Assembly (NCBI RefSeq): GCF_002440635.1
Contig: NZ_DJUW01000017.1
Coordinates: forward strand, 1 to 64,000
Direction of reading: 5' to 3'
DNA: 64,000 bases
Source of the DNA: Novosphingobium sp. UBA6272
GTDB lineage: Bacteria > Pseudomonadota > Alphaproteobacteria > Sphingomonadales > Sphingomonadaceae
The notes under the pieces are model-generated. The model did not search any database and was not told where the DNA came from. It worked only from the letters and a program-made list of their open reading frames with translations. This document shows, in pieces, positions 52,738-61,181 of this stretch; position 1 is the stretch's first letter, and every line of letters begins with the position of its first letter. A program made the position numbers and the translations under genes.

Positions 52738-54144
52738 ATGAAGACGCTCACTTTTGCGGCGCTTGCCGCCAGCCTGCTGGCCGGCGGTGCCATGGCGCAA
52801 GGTACCGGCCCACGTCCGGACCAGCTCGAATTCCGCGGCCTCTACAAGGAACTGGTCGAAACCAACACCACCCTGTCGGTCGGCAGCTGCACCCTGGCGG
52901 CGGAACGGATGGCGGCGCGGCTCAAGGCGGCAGGGATCAAGGATGATCAGATCACCCTGTTCTCGGTCCCGGAAAAGCCGCGCGAAGGCGGGCTGGTGGT
53001 GCTCTATCCCGGCACATCCAAAACGCTGAAGCCGATGCTGATGCTGGCCCATATCGACGTGGTTGAGGCCAACCGCGCCGATTGGGAGCGCGATCCCTTC
53101 ACCCTGTTGGAAGAGAACGGCTATTTCTATGCCCGCGGCGCCTATGACGACAAGGCCCAGGCCGCGATCTATACCGACGCACTGATCCGCTTCGCCAAGA
53201 CCGGTTACAAGCCCAAGCGGACGATCAAGCTGGCGCTGACCTGCGGCGAGGAAACTGGCGGCGCCTTCAACGGGGCGGAATGGCTGGCGGCCAACCGGCG
53301 CGAGCTGATCGATGCCGAATTCGCGATCAACGAAGGCGGTGGCGGGCGCGGCGACGGCCAGGGCAAGCTGCTGGTCCAGACGGTGCAGGTCGGCGAGAAG
53401 GCCTATCAGGACTATACCCTGACCGTGACCAATCCCGGCGGGCACAGCTCCACCCCGGTCCGCGACAATGCGATCTATGCGATGAGCGAAGCGGTCCTCA
53501 AGGTCCGCGACCATACTTTCCCGTTGCAGTTCAACGACACCACACGCAGCTATTTCGCCAAGGCGGCACCGCTGTTCCCTGGCGAGACCGGGCAGGCAAT
53601 GGCCGCGCTGGCGGCCAATCCGACCGACAAGGCGGCAGAGGCGATCGTCAGCCGCGACAAGTCGATGAATTCGATGCTGCGCACCACTTGCGTTGCGACG
53701 ATGGTCGATGGCGGCCACGCCCGCAACGCGCTACCGCAGCGGGTGACGGCCAACGTCAACTGCCGGATCTTCCCGGGCAACAGCTCGGACCAGGTCCAGG
53801 CCGCGCTGGAGGCGGTTATCGGCAATCCGCTGATCAAGATTGAACAGACCGTGCGGAACCGGCCGATCGCCAAGCAGCCGCCGCTCGATCCCCGGATTAT
53901 CGGGCCGATGGAGCGGGTGGCGGCAAGGCATTTCCCCGGCGTCCCGGTGGTGCCGACGATGTCGACCGGCGCAACCGACGGGCTGTTCCTCAGCGCGGTC
54001 GGGATCCCGGTCTACGGCATTCCGGGCCTGTGGCGCGATCCCGATGGCAATGGCACCCACGGCCTCAATGAACGGATCGGGGTGCGATCGCTGTACGAAG
54101 GCAGGGACTACATCTTCGACCTGATCAAGGGCCTGGCCGGATAG
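52738..54144 (+). CDS. Secreted M20-family zinc metallopeptidase
   Basis: A 468-residue protein with a signal peptide (MKTLTFAALAASLLAGGAMAQG). Metal-binding elements are MLAHIDVVEA, RGAYDDKAQAAIYTDALI and TCGEETGGAF, with a dimerisation domain around NPGGHSSTPVRDNAIYAMSEA. Likely a periplasmic dipeptidase/carboxypeptidase. ATG 52738 after AGGGAGAACCCG; divergent from gyrB. It has a very strong terminator. Confidence 0.92.
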   Translation: MKTLTFAALAASLLAGGAMAQGTGPRPDQLEFRGLYKELVETNTTLSVGSCTLAAERMAARLKAAGIKDDQITLFSVPEKPREGGLVVLYPGTSKTLKPMLMLAHIDVVEANRADWERDPFTLLEENGYFYARGAYDDKAQAAIYTDALIRFAKTGYKPKRTIKLALTCGEETGGAFNGAEWLAANRRELIDAEFAINEGGGGRGDGQGKLLVQTVQVGEKAYQDYTLTVTNPGGHSSTPVRDNAIYAMSEAVLKVRDHTFPLQFNDTTRSYFAKAAPLFPGETGQAMAALAANPTDKAAEAIVSRDKSMNSMLRTTCVATMVDGGHARNALPQRVTANVNCRIFPGNSSDQVQAALEAVIGNPLIKIEQTVRNRPIAKQPPLDPRIIGPMERVAARHFPGVPVVPTMSTGATDGLFLSAVGIPVYGIPGLWRDPDGNGTHGLNERIGVRSLYEGRDYIFDLIKGLAG

Positions 54145-54160
54145 GCAAGCCTAACAAGAC

Positions 54161-54195
54161 AAAGGGCCGCGAGAGCATGACTCTCGCGGCCCTTT
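54161..54195 (+). terminator. Terminator of the M20 peptidase gene
   Basis: A 15-bp perfect stem (54161-54175 with 54181-54195) with a 5-nt loop; the stem ends in AAA/TTT, so it can act in both directions (also for the small gene on the minus strand). Confidence 0.88.
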
Positions 54196-54226
54196 GCTGT
54201 TGTGGAGGTCTGCCGATCCGCTGCGC

Positions 54227-54310
54227 TTAGGCAAGCGTGGCGGTGAACATCAGTCCGCTAAGCGAAGCAGCGGCGAAGATCGGCAGCACCATCAGAACGA
54301 TGCTACGCAT
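54227..54310 (-). CDS. Very small hydrophobic peptide, 27 residues
   Basis: MRSIVLMVLPIFAAASLSG then LMFTATLA: one transmembrane-like segment. ATG 54310 has AGGAGA with 7-8 nt spacing, one of the better ribosome sites in the region, and the bidirectional terminator lies 32 bp beyond the stop. Too short for family assignment; the overall form recalls the small peptides at 19.3-19.6 kb. Confidence 0.5.
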   Translation of the reverse strand: MRSIVLMVLPIFAAASLSGLMFTATLA

Positions 54311-54518
54311 GGGGTTTCTCCTGTTTGCATTGGCGAACTCAGTTCGCATTTGCAACATAAGCATTCTAGTAGAGATTGCCAGTGCAAAGGCCGGAACAGT
54401 CGTTGTGTATTTTGCAACTGGCCTTGTAACGCTCCGGTAAGGTCCACCGCTCTGGACAGGGCCGGATCGGTTGCGCAAAGCGGGACATAACGATTCCACC
54501 GGAGAGAGATAATAGTCC

Positions 54519-56066
54519 ATGGCCAGCGATCCCGCCGCGCAGCTCGATGCCGAATTCGGCTCTTTCCCCGGCCTGATCGCGGCCTGGGGCGCATGGCGCG
54601 GTGATGCTCCAGCGCTCTATGACGGCACCACCGAGCTCTCGTGGCGCGAGACTGCCGCCCGGGTCGAGCGGATCGCGGCGCGGCTTCAGGCTGACGGGCT
54701 GGAACGCGGGCAGTCGGTGGCGATCCTTGGCACCACCAGCGTCAACTATGCGCTGATCTATCTCGCCGCGATCCGTGCTGGGGGCTGCGCCGCGCCGCTA
54801 ACCACCAGCGCCAGCCCCGATCAGCTGGCCGGAATGGCAGCGGATTCGGGCGCGATCCACTTGTTCATCGATCGCGCCAAATTGAACGAACTGGGCGATT
54901 TCAAGCTGCCGGTCGCGCACCAGATCGTGCTGGATGAAGAGCTGGACACCTTCATGGCCTCGGAGGGGACCAAGGCCGCACCGTTCGAACCGGCCGAAAA
55001 GGACCCGTTCAATATCATCTATTCCAGCGGCACCACCGGGATCCCCAAGGGCATCGTCCACAGCCACGGAATGCGCTGGCGGCAGATGACCTTCCGCGCC
55101 GCACTCAACTATGGGCAGGATAGCCGGACGATCTGTTCGACCCCGCTCTATTCGAACACCACCATGGCGGTGTTTCTGCCGACGATGTATTCGGGCGGCT
55201 GCGCCAGCCTGATGGGCAAGTTCGACGTCCAGAAATGGCTGGAGCGGGCCTCGGCCGAACAGTGCACCCACACCATGCTGGTTCCGGTCCAGTACCGCCG
55301 GCTGATGCAGTTCGAGCATTTCGACGACTACGACCTTTCGGCGATGCGGATGAAATACTGCACCTCTGCGCCCTTCCCGGCCGATCTCAAGGCCGAAGTG
55401 CTGAAGCGGATGCCGGGCGGGCTGATCGAAATCTATGGCATGACCGAAGGCGGCGTCGCCTGCATCTTCCCGGTCCACGAACACCCCGACAAGCTCCACA
55501 CCGTCGGCAAGCCGGCCCCCGGGCACTTCCTGAAAGTGATCGACGAGAACCTGAAGGAAGTGCCGCCCGGCACGCCCGGAGAACTGGTTGGAATCTCGCC
55601 GACCATGATGCTGGGTTACAAGAACCAGCCCGAAAAGACCCGCGAAGGCTATTGGATCAACCCCGAGGACGGATCGACCTGGCAGCGGATGGGCGACATC
55701 GGCCGGGTCGACGCCGACGGCTTTGTCGAGCTGGTCGGGCGGACCAAGGACGTGATCATTTCGGGCGGGTTCAACATCTTCCCGATCGACCTCGAAGCCG
55801 AACTGGCCAAGGACGAGCGGGTGGTCGAAGCCGCCGTAGTCGGGGTTCCAAGCGAGGCCTGGGGTGAAACTCCGGTCGGCTTCGTGGTATTGAAGCCGGG
55901 CGTGAGCGAAGACGCGCTGGAAGACATCCGCAGCGTCGCCAACAGCCGCCTCGGCAAGACCCAGCGGGTCGCGGAACTCTATGCCATCGCTGAAATGCCG
56001 CGCAGCCACATCGGCAAGCTGCTCAAGACCGACTTGCGCGAATTGGTGCCGACGAAAGCCCGCTGA
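54519..56066 (+). CDS. Class I adenylate-forming acyl-CoA ligase
   Basis: A 515-residue ANL enzyme (4-coumarate/fatty-acid CoA ligase type): AMP loop IIYSSGTTGIPKGIVHS, IEIYGMTEGGVACIFP, GDIGRVDADGFVELVGRTKDVIISGGFNIFPIDLE and C-terminal PRSHIGKLLKTDLRE with the catalytic Lys. Acid substrate not known. ATG 54519. Convergent with the 3-hydroxyacyl-CoA dehydrogenase (3-bp gap), so not the same transcript, though both handle acyl-CoA. Confidence 0.9.
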   Translation: MASDPAAQLDAEFGSFPGLIAAWGAWRGDAPALYDGTTELSWRETAARVERIAARLQADGLERGQSVAILGTTSVNYALIYLAAIRAGGCAAPLTTSASPDQLAGMAADSGAIHLFIDRAKLNELGDFKLPVAHQIVLDEELDTFMASEGTKAAPFEPAEKDPFNIIYSSGTTGIPKGIVHSHGMRWRQMTFRAALNYGQDSRTICSTPLYSNTTMAVFLPTMYSGGCASLMGKFDVQKWLERASAEQCTHTMLVPVQYRRLMQFEHFDDYDLSAMRMKYCTSAPFPADLKAEVLKRMPGGLIEIYGMTEGGVACIFPVHEHPDKLHTVGKPAPGHFLKVIDENLKEVPPGTPGELVGISPTMMLGYKNQPEKTREGYWINPEDGSTWQRMGDIGRVDADGFVELVGRTKDVIISGGFNIFPIDLEAELAKDERVVEAAVVGVPSEAWGETPVGFVVLKPGVSEDALEDIRSVANSRLGKTQRVAELYAIAEMPRSHIGKLLKTDLRELVPTKAR

Positions 56067-56069
56067 CTG

Positions 56070-56939
56070 CTAACGCGTCGGGACCGGCGCCTCGCCCGAA
56101 TAGTCGTAAAAGCCGCGCCCGGTCTTGCGGCCGAGCCAGCCGGCTTCGACATATTTCACCAGCAGCGGGGCCGGGCGGTACTTGCTGTCGCCGGTGGTGT
56201 TGTAAAGCACCCGGACGATATCGAGGCAGGTATCAAGCCCGACGAAATCGGCCAGTTCCAGCGGGCCCATCGGGTGGTTTAGGCCCAGCCGGCAGCCCTT
56301 GTCGATATCGGCGATGTTGGCGGTACCCTGGCCCAGCACGAAGACCGCCTCGTTGATCATCGGCAGCAGGATCCGGTTGACCACGAAGCCGGGCTCGTCC
56401 TCGGCCAGCACCACCTGCTTGCCCAGGCTTTCGGCAAAGGCGCGGGTCCTGGCGACGGTTTCTGGCGCGGTCGCCAGCCCCGGGATCACTTCGATCAGGC
56501 CCATCACCGGCACCGGATTGAAGAAATGCAGGCCGATGAAGCGCTTGGGATCGGGCGAACTGGTCGCCATCCGGGTGATCGGGATCGAGCTGGTGTTGGA
56601 AGCCATGATCGCATCGCCGCGCAGCACCTTGCCGGCGCTTTCGAAGATCTTGCGCTTGATCTCTTCCTTTTCGGTCGCGGCCTCGATTATCAGGTCGGCC
56701 TCGGCCATCGGGGCATAGTCGGCCACCGGGGTTATCCGGGCGAGAGCGCTTTCGGCCTCGGCCGGGGTGATCTTGTCACGGCTGACCAGACGGACCAGCG
56801 CCTTGTCGATCCCGGCGCGGGCCTTTTCGGCGAGGGCAATATCAACGTCGCAAAGCAGCACCTTGATGCCGTTCTGGGCTACGGTCTGGGCAATCCCCGA
56901 ACCCATCTGCCCCGCCCCGATGATCCCGACGATCCGCAT
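56070..56939 (-). CDS. 3-hydroxybutyryl-CoA dehydrogenase
   Basis: NAD(P)-dependent oxidation/reduction of 3-hydroxyacyl-CoA, 289 residues: Rossmann motif IVGIIGAGQMGSGIAQTVA, catalytic His in GLHFFNPVPVMGLIEVI, and C-terminal LNHPMGPLELADFVGLDTCLDI. Family members are named hbd, paaH or fadB2. ATG 56939 follows AAGGGAATG. Confidence 0.94.
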   Translation of the reverse strand: MRIVGIIGAGQMGSGIAQTVAQNGIKVLLCDVDIALAEKARAGIDKALVRLVSRDKITPAEAESALARITPVADYAPMAEADLIIEAATEKEEIKRKIFESAGKVLRGDAIMASNTSSIPITRMATSSPDPKRFIGLHFFNPVPVMGLIEVIPGLATAPETVARTRAFAESLGKQVVLAEDEPGFVVNRILLPMINEAVFVLGQGTANIADIDKGCRLGLNHPMGPLELADFVGLDTCLDIVRVLYNTTGDSKYRPAPLLVKYVEAGWLGRKTGRGFYDYSGEAPVPTR

Positions 56940-56999
56940 TGCCCATTCCCTTCGCACTTGCAGCAAGTGCGGCTGGTTAGCGATGAAGCAGCGGCAATG

Positions 57000-57572
57000 C
57001 TAGCGATTCTGTCCCGGTACCCACAGCACATCGCCAGAGCCGCCGGCGTTGATCGCCCGGGCCAGCACGAACAGGTAGTCGGACAGGCGGTTGACATAGG
57101 CAAGCGCCGCCGGATTGACCGGTTCGGCTTCACCCAGTGCGGTCATCGCCCGCTCGGCCCTGCGCACTTCGGCGCGGGCGAGGTGGACCCGGGCCGCAGC
57201 CTCGCTTCCGCCGGGCAGGATGAAGCTGGTCAGCGGGGTCATGGTGTCATTGAGCGCATCGATCTGCTGCTCGATCCAGTCGGCCTGGGCCGGAACGATC
57301 CGCAGAACCATTTCGGACGGGGTGAAATCGCTGCCCGGGGTGGCCAGGTCCGCGCCCAGATCGAACAGGTCGTTCTGGATCCGGACCAGCGCGGCGCGGC
57401 TTGCATCCGCTCCGTCCAGCGCCGCGACGGCAAAGCCGACCGCGCTGTTCGCCTCGTCGACCGCGCCGATCGCTTCCATCCGGGCATCGTGCTTGGCCCG
57501 GCGGGTGCCGTCGACCAGCCCGGTGGTGCCATCGTCACCCGTGCGGGTGTAGATCTTGTTGAGCTTGACCAA
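57000..57572 (-). CDS. Cob(I)alamin adenosyltransferase, PduO type
   Basis: Transfers the adenosyl group of ATP to cob(I)alamin to make coenzyme B12, 190 residues: KIYTRTGDDGTTGLVDGTRRAKHDARMEAIGAVDEANSAVG, ILPGGSEAAARVHLARAEVRRAER and NRLSDYLFVLARAIN. The start is a TTG at 57572 (no ATG fits) behind GGCGGGG. Neighbours are unrelated to B12 synthesis; it probably recycles salvaged cobalamin for mutase enzymes. Confidence 0.94.
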   Translation of the reverse strand: MVKLNKIYTRTGDDGTTGLVDGTRRAKHDARMEAIGAVDEANSAVGFAVAALDGADASRAALVRIQNDLFDLGADLATPGSDFTPSEMVLRIVPAQADWIEQQIDALNDTMTPLTSFILPGGSEAAARVHLARAEVRRAERAMTALGEAEPVNPAALAYVNRLSDYLFVLARAINAGGSGDVLWVPGQNR

Positions 57573-57584
57573 GGGACCCCGCCC

Positions 57585-57818
57585 TTACTTCTGGTTAGCG
57601 AACAGCAGCACCGCGACCACCAGGATCGCTGCCGCCTGGTAGAAGATCCGGCGGAACATCATCTTGTTCTGCAGCAGCTGCGTTTCGCTCGGCCCGCTGC
57701 CTTCGGGGCGCTCTAGCTCTGCCTTGGTCGTCGCCAGAAAGGCCACGATCCCGCGGATCAGGGTAACGAGGGTCAGCACCATCAGTGCCGCGATCACAAG
57801 GCCGAGAAACCAGTTCAT
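57585..57818 (-). CDS. HIG1-type twin-helix membrane protein
   Basis: A 77-residue protein with two hydrophobic helices around a polar loop containing ETQLLQNKMMFRRIFYQAAAILVVAVLL, a match to the HIG_1_N pattern. Mitochondrial relatives (Rcf1/HIGD) help respiratory supercomplexes; a similar role in bacteria is only inferred. ATG 57818 overlaps the gluQ stop by 4 bp; 12 bp before the adenosyltransferase gene. Confidence 0.8.
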   Translation of the reverse strand: MNWFLGLVIAALMVLTLVTLIRGIVAFLATTKAELERPEGSGPSETQLLQNKMMFRRIFYQAAAILVVAVLLFANQK

Positions 57819-58660
57819 GAAGCGTCTCCTACTCCTGCCCCCAGCGAAATGCCAGCGGGGAAGCGCCCGCCCCGCAAGGCCTGGGCCAGTTCCGCGCCGT
57901 CTACCCCGGCCAGCCGCAATTCGCGCAGCCCGGGCGATCCGCGCCGCTTGGCCAGCTTGCGTCCATCCGGTTCAACCAGCAGGGGATGATGATGCCAGAC
58001 CGGCACCGGCAACCCTAATAGCGCCTGGAGCAGACGGTGGACATGTGTCGATTGGAACAGGTCCTGTCCGCGCACGACCAGGCTTATCGCCTGGTGCGCA
58101 TCGTCGAGCGTGGCGGCGAGGTGATAGCTCGCCGGGGCCTCCTTGCGCAGTAGCACGACATCGCCGAACGCCAGGGGAGCGGCGCGCTGCGGACCGGCCA
58201 GCACGTCGGTCCATTCCAGCGGCCCTGCCAGTTCCGCCGCGCGGGCCATGTCGATCCGCCAGGCGGCCCCGTGAGGATCGACCGCGCGGCCGCGGCAGGT
58301 GCCGGGATAGAGCGGACCGTCCGGCCCCGATGCGGTCGCGGCGGCCTGGATCTCGGCCCGGGTGCACTGGCAGGGATAGAGCAGCCCCAAGGCCTTGAGC
58401 CGCTCGCCTGCTTCCGCATAGGCGGCCAGCCGGCTGGACTGGTGGAGCACCGGTCCGTCCCAGCTGAGTCCCAGCCAGGCGAGATCGGCCAGAATCTCCG
58501 GCACCAGCTCGGCCCGGCTGCGGGCGGCGTCGATATCCTCAATCCGCACCAGGAACTCGCCGCCCTGCGCTCGCGCTAGGTCATGCGCGAGAATTGCTGC
58601 ATAGGCGTGGCCCAGGTGCAGCAGGCCGTTGGGGCTGGGGGCAAAGCGTGTCCGGGTCAC
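57815..58660 (-). CDS. gluQ: Glutamyl-Q tRNA(Asp) synthetase
   Basis: Attaches glutamate to queuosine-34 of tRNA(Asp). 281 residues, a GluRS catalytic domain without the anticodon-binding part: RFAPSPNGLLHLGHAYAAI (HIGH motif), CQCTRAEIQ with Cys residues of the zinc site, RGQDLFQSTHVHRLLQ, and KLAKRRGSPGLRELR as the KMSKS-like loop. Confidence 0.95.
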   Translation of the reverse strand: MTRTRFAPSPNGLLHLGHAYAAILAHDLARAQGGEFLVRIEDIDAARSRAELVPEILADLAWLGLSWDGPVLHQSSRLAAYAEAGERLKALGLLYPCQCTRAEIQAAATASGPDGPLYPGTCRGRAVDPHGAAWRIDMARAAELAGPLEWTDVLAGPQRAAPLAFGDVVLLRKEAPASYHLAATLDDAHQAISLVVRGQDLFQSTHVHRLLQALLGLPVPVWHHHPLLVEPDGRKLAKRRGSPGLRELRLAGVDGAELAQALRGGRFPAGISLGAGVGDAS

Positions 58661-58708
58661 CTCTGGGCTTCTATCGTCAAGGCGGTGTTTGGGACCAGTG
58701 CTGAATTG

Positions 58709-58883
58709 GGTTCACGCAGAGATCGCAAAGGAAGAAAAGAGGCGCAGAGGCGTGGCGCTGGCGGCGAAGCCGCAGCCAACTTCAAAGGCTGCGCGTGGCG
58801 CAAGGTCCGCTACGCAGGAAATGCCTGCGGCAAGAAGTAACAGCTCTGCGCCTCCTCTTCTTCTCTGCGCCTCTGCGTGAACC
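58709..58883. repeat. MITE-like interspersed repeat with inverted ends
   Basis: The ends GGTTCACGCAGAG (58709-58721) and CTCTGCGTGAACC (58871-58883) are perfect 13-bp inverted repeats, continued inward by GCGCAGAGG-type, Arg/Lys-like purine-rich units on both sides. The 175-bp element carries no gene and belongs to the CACGCAGAGGCGCAGAG class of dispersed repeats seen in many bacteria. 58884-58999 holds only the HNH promoter region. Confidence 0.7.
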
Positions 58884-58999
58884 CCTTTCCCCTACTGTGG
58901 ATTGCACACAGCACCAAGGCTTGACGCGCCAAGTCTCGCCATGCTCTCTATCCCCATGCGCTGTCACAGATCTGCCATTGCCACAAATTACACGGAGCC

Positions 59000-59608
59000 A
59001 TGCTCAAGTCGGAGCTGATCGAGCGCGCGGCCCGGTTCCGCAGCGCCGAGGGAGATCCCTCGCGGCATCTGGCCGATTGTCCCGCATTGGTGCTCAACGC
59101 CGACTATACCCCGCTCAGCTACTACCCGCTCAGCCTGTGGCCGTGGCAGACCGCGATCAAGGCGGTGTTCCTCGAACGGGTCGATATCGTCGCCAGCTAT
59201 GCGCGCGAGGTTCACTCGCCCAGCTGGACCATGCCGATCCCCAGCGTGATCGCGCTGCGCCAGTATGTGAAACCCAGCGAGCATCCGGCCTTCACCCGCT
59301 TCAACCTGTTCCTGCGTGACCGGTTCTGCTGCCAGTATTGCGGCAGCCCGCACCAGTTGACCTTCGATCACGTGATCCCGCGCCGGCTCGGCGGGCGGAC
59401 CAGCTGGGAAAACGTTACTACCGCCTGCGCGCCGTGCAACCTTAAGAAGGGTGGCCGTACCCCGCAGCAGGCCCATATGCCGCTGCTGTTACAGCCGATC
59501 CGCCCGACCTGCTGGCAGCTGCAGGAACGCGGCCGCGGTTTTCCGCCCAATTACCTGCACGAAACCTGGCGTGACTGGCTCTACTGGGACATCGAGCTGG
59601 AGGCTTGA
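59000..59608 (+). CDS. HNH endonuclease family protein
   Basis: A 202-residue protein with a C-terminal-half HNH fold: RDRFCCQYCGSPHQLTFDHVIPRRLGGRTSWENVTTACAPCNLKKGGRTP. The four Cys (two CxxC pairs) bind zinc, and DHV and the N of ENV are the catalytic/structural positions. Widespread stand-alone type in alphaproteobacteria; substrate unknown. The N-terminal half (LVLNADYTPLSYYPLSLWPWQTAIKAVFL) is typical of the family. ATG 59000. Confidence 0.92.
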   Translation: MLKSELIERAARFRSAEGDPSRHLADCPALVLNADYTPLSYYPLSLWPWQTAIKAVFLERVDIVASYAREVHSPSWTMPIPSVIALRQYVKPSEHPAFTRFNLFLRDRFCCQYCGSPHQLTFDHVIPRRLGGRTSWENVTTACAPCNLKKGGRTPQQAHMPLLLQPIRPTCWQLQERGRGFPPNYLHETWRDWLYWDIELEA

Positions 59609-59754
59609 GCAGCCCCTTCGTGCAATTCAGCGCCGGTCCAGCGGCTCAGTCAGCGAAATGTATGATTGAATATAGCGAATTTTCGGCAGTGAGCGATTGA
59701 CCCAATCTGCAAATGCCATGGCAGGAAAACTAGGCAAATTTCGGAGCCTGCCAA

Positions 59755-59895
59755 GTGAACTTGGACGGGGCTATCGACGCTGACAAAGAGAATGACTCCA
59801 TAACAGGTATGACCTGCCAGAACGGTGACAGCGACTACTGTCGGTGCCAAGGCCGGAAAAACTGGACCTCCCATTGGCTGGTCCAACTCAGTTGA
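59755..59895 (+). CDS. Possible 46-residue Cys-containing peptide
   Basis: GTG start at 59755 with GGAG eight bases upstream. The peptide is acidic then contains a cluster C21...C29-R-C31 (TCQNGDSDYCRCQGRKNW). It stops within the TTGACA that probably drives the next gene. No family is recognised; codon use is poor and it may be chance. The rest of 59609-59996 shows nothing else; its GC content is visibly lower than that of its neighbours. Confidence 0.25.
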   Translation: MNLDGAIDADKENDSITGMTCQNGDSDYCRCQGRKNWTSHWLVQLS

Positions 59896-59921
59896 CAATT
59901 TGCTCTCTGAACGGGTAGGAG
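59892..59921 (+). promoter_or_regulatory. Possible promoter of the 44-residue peptide gene
   Basis: A perfect -35 TTGACA (59892-59897) with a weak -10 (TAGGAG, 59916-59921, spacer 18). It is 76 bp upstream of the ribosome-binding site. Confidence 0.4.
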
Positions 59922-59996
59922 CGCGGGGTTCTTTCGCGGCGCTCTGCCATCGGCGTTGTTTGGCGTGGCTGGTTCAATTGTATTTGGAGATCTAGG

Positions 59997-60131
59997 ATGC
60001 AGGTCAGCGATCAAATCAAGACTTGGATTGAGCCCGAGATTTCGGATCTCACGGTCGAAGAGACCCATGCCCAGCCGGGAGGCGGTGCCGACGTCGGCGG
60101 CAATCCTTTCCCGGACTGCCAGCGTTCGTAA
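59997..60131 (+). CDS. RiPP-precursor-like peptide, 44 residues
   Basis: Begins MQVSDQIKTWIEPEISDLTV and continues with an acidic stretch EETHAQPGGGADV, then GGNPFPDCQRS. GGAGA with 6-nt spacing precedes ATG 59997. The first half carries W10-x2-P13-x-I15-x2-L18-x-V20-x2-T23, the layout of leader peptides of several ribosomally made, modified peptides (including some lasso peptides, W/Y-x2-P-x-L...T). If T23 is the -2 residue, the core starts at A25 and D32 is core residue 8, a ring position in lasso peptides. The second half is Gly-rich and lacks Tyr. It faces a sulfotransferase-like gene 105 bp away. No cyclase, RRE or protease gene lies in the window, so the assignment is a hypothesis. Confidence 0.6.
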   Translation: MQVSDQIKTWIEPEISDLTVEETHAQPGGGADVGGNPFPDCQRS

Positions 60132-60236
60132 CGCGGCACACAGCGTTGGGTTGATCCACCTGGGTTGATTGGCGCTTAAACTGCGTGTGGAAGCTCCTGA
60201 TGCTTTAGCATCGCGCAGCGCAAGCTCACGCCAAGC

Positions 60237-61181
60237 TTACAAGGGCGATGCGACCCCTAGGGCCAGTTCCAGCCCCGGGCCAATCAACGTTTCGGCCAAG
60301 TGCCGCGCGTTGGCCGAGGCGGCACGCTGCTTGGGGGCTGAATCGTTTTCATACAGCGCGCTTGGCTGCTTGGCATCGAAACGCGATGCCAGCATCATCC
60401 GCTCGATGTCTGTTGGGGCAAGCTCCAGCTTGAAATGAGGCGCAACATGCTGCCAGCCGGCTTCGGGCAGGCGCTGGTAATCGACAGAGCGCAGGCCGGC
60501 TGTGCGGGTCAACCAGCGGCAGTTTGCACCAAGCAGCTGCGCCACCCCGGCCAGCTGCGATTCCGCCGCAGCGGGTGCCTCGGCCTGTGGTGCGCTGCGC
60601 CATTTGGCGGCCATATTGTCAACATTGCCCAGCGGCCGCGCCTCGATCGAAGCCAGGACTTCGATCGGATTGCGGTGAATGAACACGGCTGGCGCAGCCG
60701 GAAAAGCTTGCTGCAGGATGCTGGCGTAGCGGCACAGCAGGGTGGGCCATTTGACCACCAGACGTGTTGCCAGAGGTTCGAACGCGGCTTCGAACAGCGC
60801 CATCAACTTTTCGGTGCGCAAAGCAGCCAGGCCCTGGTCGGGCAGCTCTTGGCCTAGCAGTTCCAGAAAGATCATCGGCTCGCTGAGAACGGCCGTCCGA
60901 TCGAGCGCGGCGAATTGCTTCAACAAGGCCGTCGATCCGCACCGGGTCATATGGAAAATCTGGCCCGAGAGCCGGGGACGATTGGGCACGATCGCCATGT
61001 CGTCCAGCGCGACAATCTCGTGGACGCGAGCGCCTTTGGTGCATTCGTCCCAAAAGGTTCGGTCCAGCGCCGCCACGTCGATCCGGGCCATGGCCACCAG
61101 CGGCTTGTCACCCAGCCAGCGAAGCGAAACGGGGACCGTCAAAGTCATTGCGTCATCCATTGTGAAGTGATGCTCTCGCAA
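60237..61181 (-). CDS. Sulfotransferase-like protein, paralogue of the 10-kb gene
   Basis: A 314-residue protein with the phosphosulfate-loop motif SGQIFHMTRCGSTALLKQF (about 73-91), VLSEPMIFLELL, VVKWPTLLCRY and AVFIHRNPIEVLASIEARP (3'-phosphate site). It shares this order with the 404-residue protein at 9831-11045 but lacks the N-terminal helical region. The TTG at 61181 (AAGGA upstream) or ATG 61160 may start it. It converges on the 44-residue peptide gene. Acceptor unknown; the peptide has no Tyr, so sulfation, if any, would be on Ser/Thr or on another molecule. Confidence 0.72.
   Translation of the reverse strand: MREHHFTMDDAMTLTVPVSLRWLGDKPLVAMARIDVAALDRTFWDECTKGARVHEIVALDDMAIVPNRPRLSGQIFHMTRCGSTALLKQFAALDRTAVLSEPMIFLELLGQELPDQGLAALRTEKLMALFEAAFEPLATRLVVKWPTLLCRYASILQQAFPAAPAVFIHRNPIEVLASIEARPLGNVDNMAAKWRSAPQAEAPAAAESQLAGVAQLLGANCRWLTRTAGLRSVDYQRLPEAGWQHVAPHFKLELAPTDIERMMLASRFDAKQPSALYENDSAPKQRAASANARHLAETLIGPGLELALGVASPL

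Noticed and set aside
59650..59898. An 82-codon minus-strand frame upstream of the RiPP-like gene
   Set aside because: No ribosome site, and no recognisable pattern; it runs against the promoter-like TTGACA and looks like chance.
60199..60212. Small hairpin GATGC-TTTA-GCATC as terminator of the peptide gene
   Set aside because: Only five pairs and no T-run; too weak to be called, though the gene may end near it.
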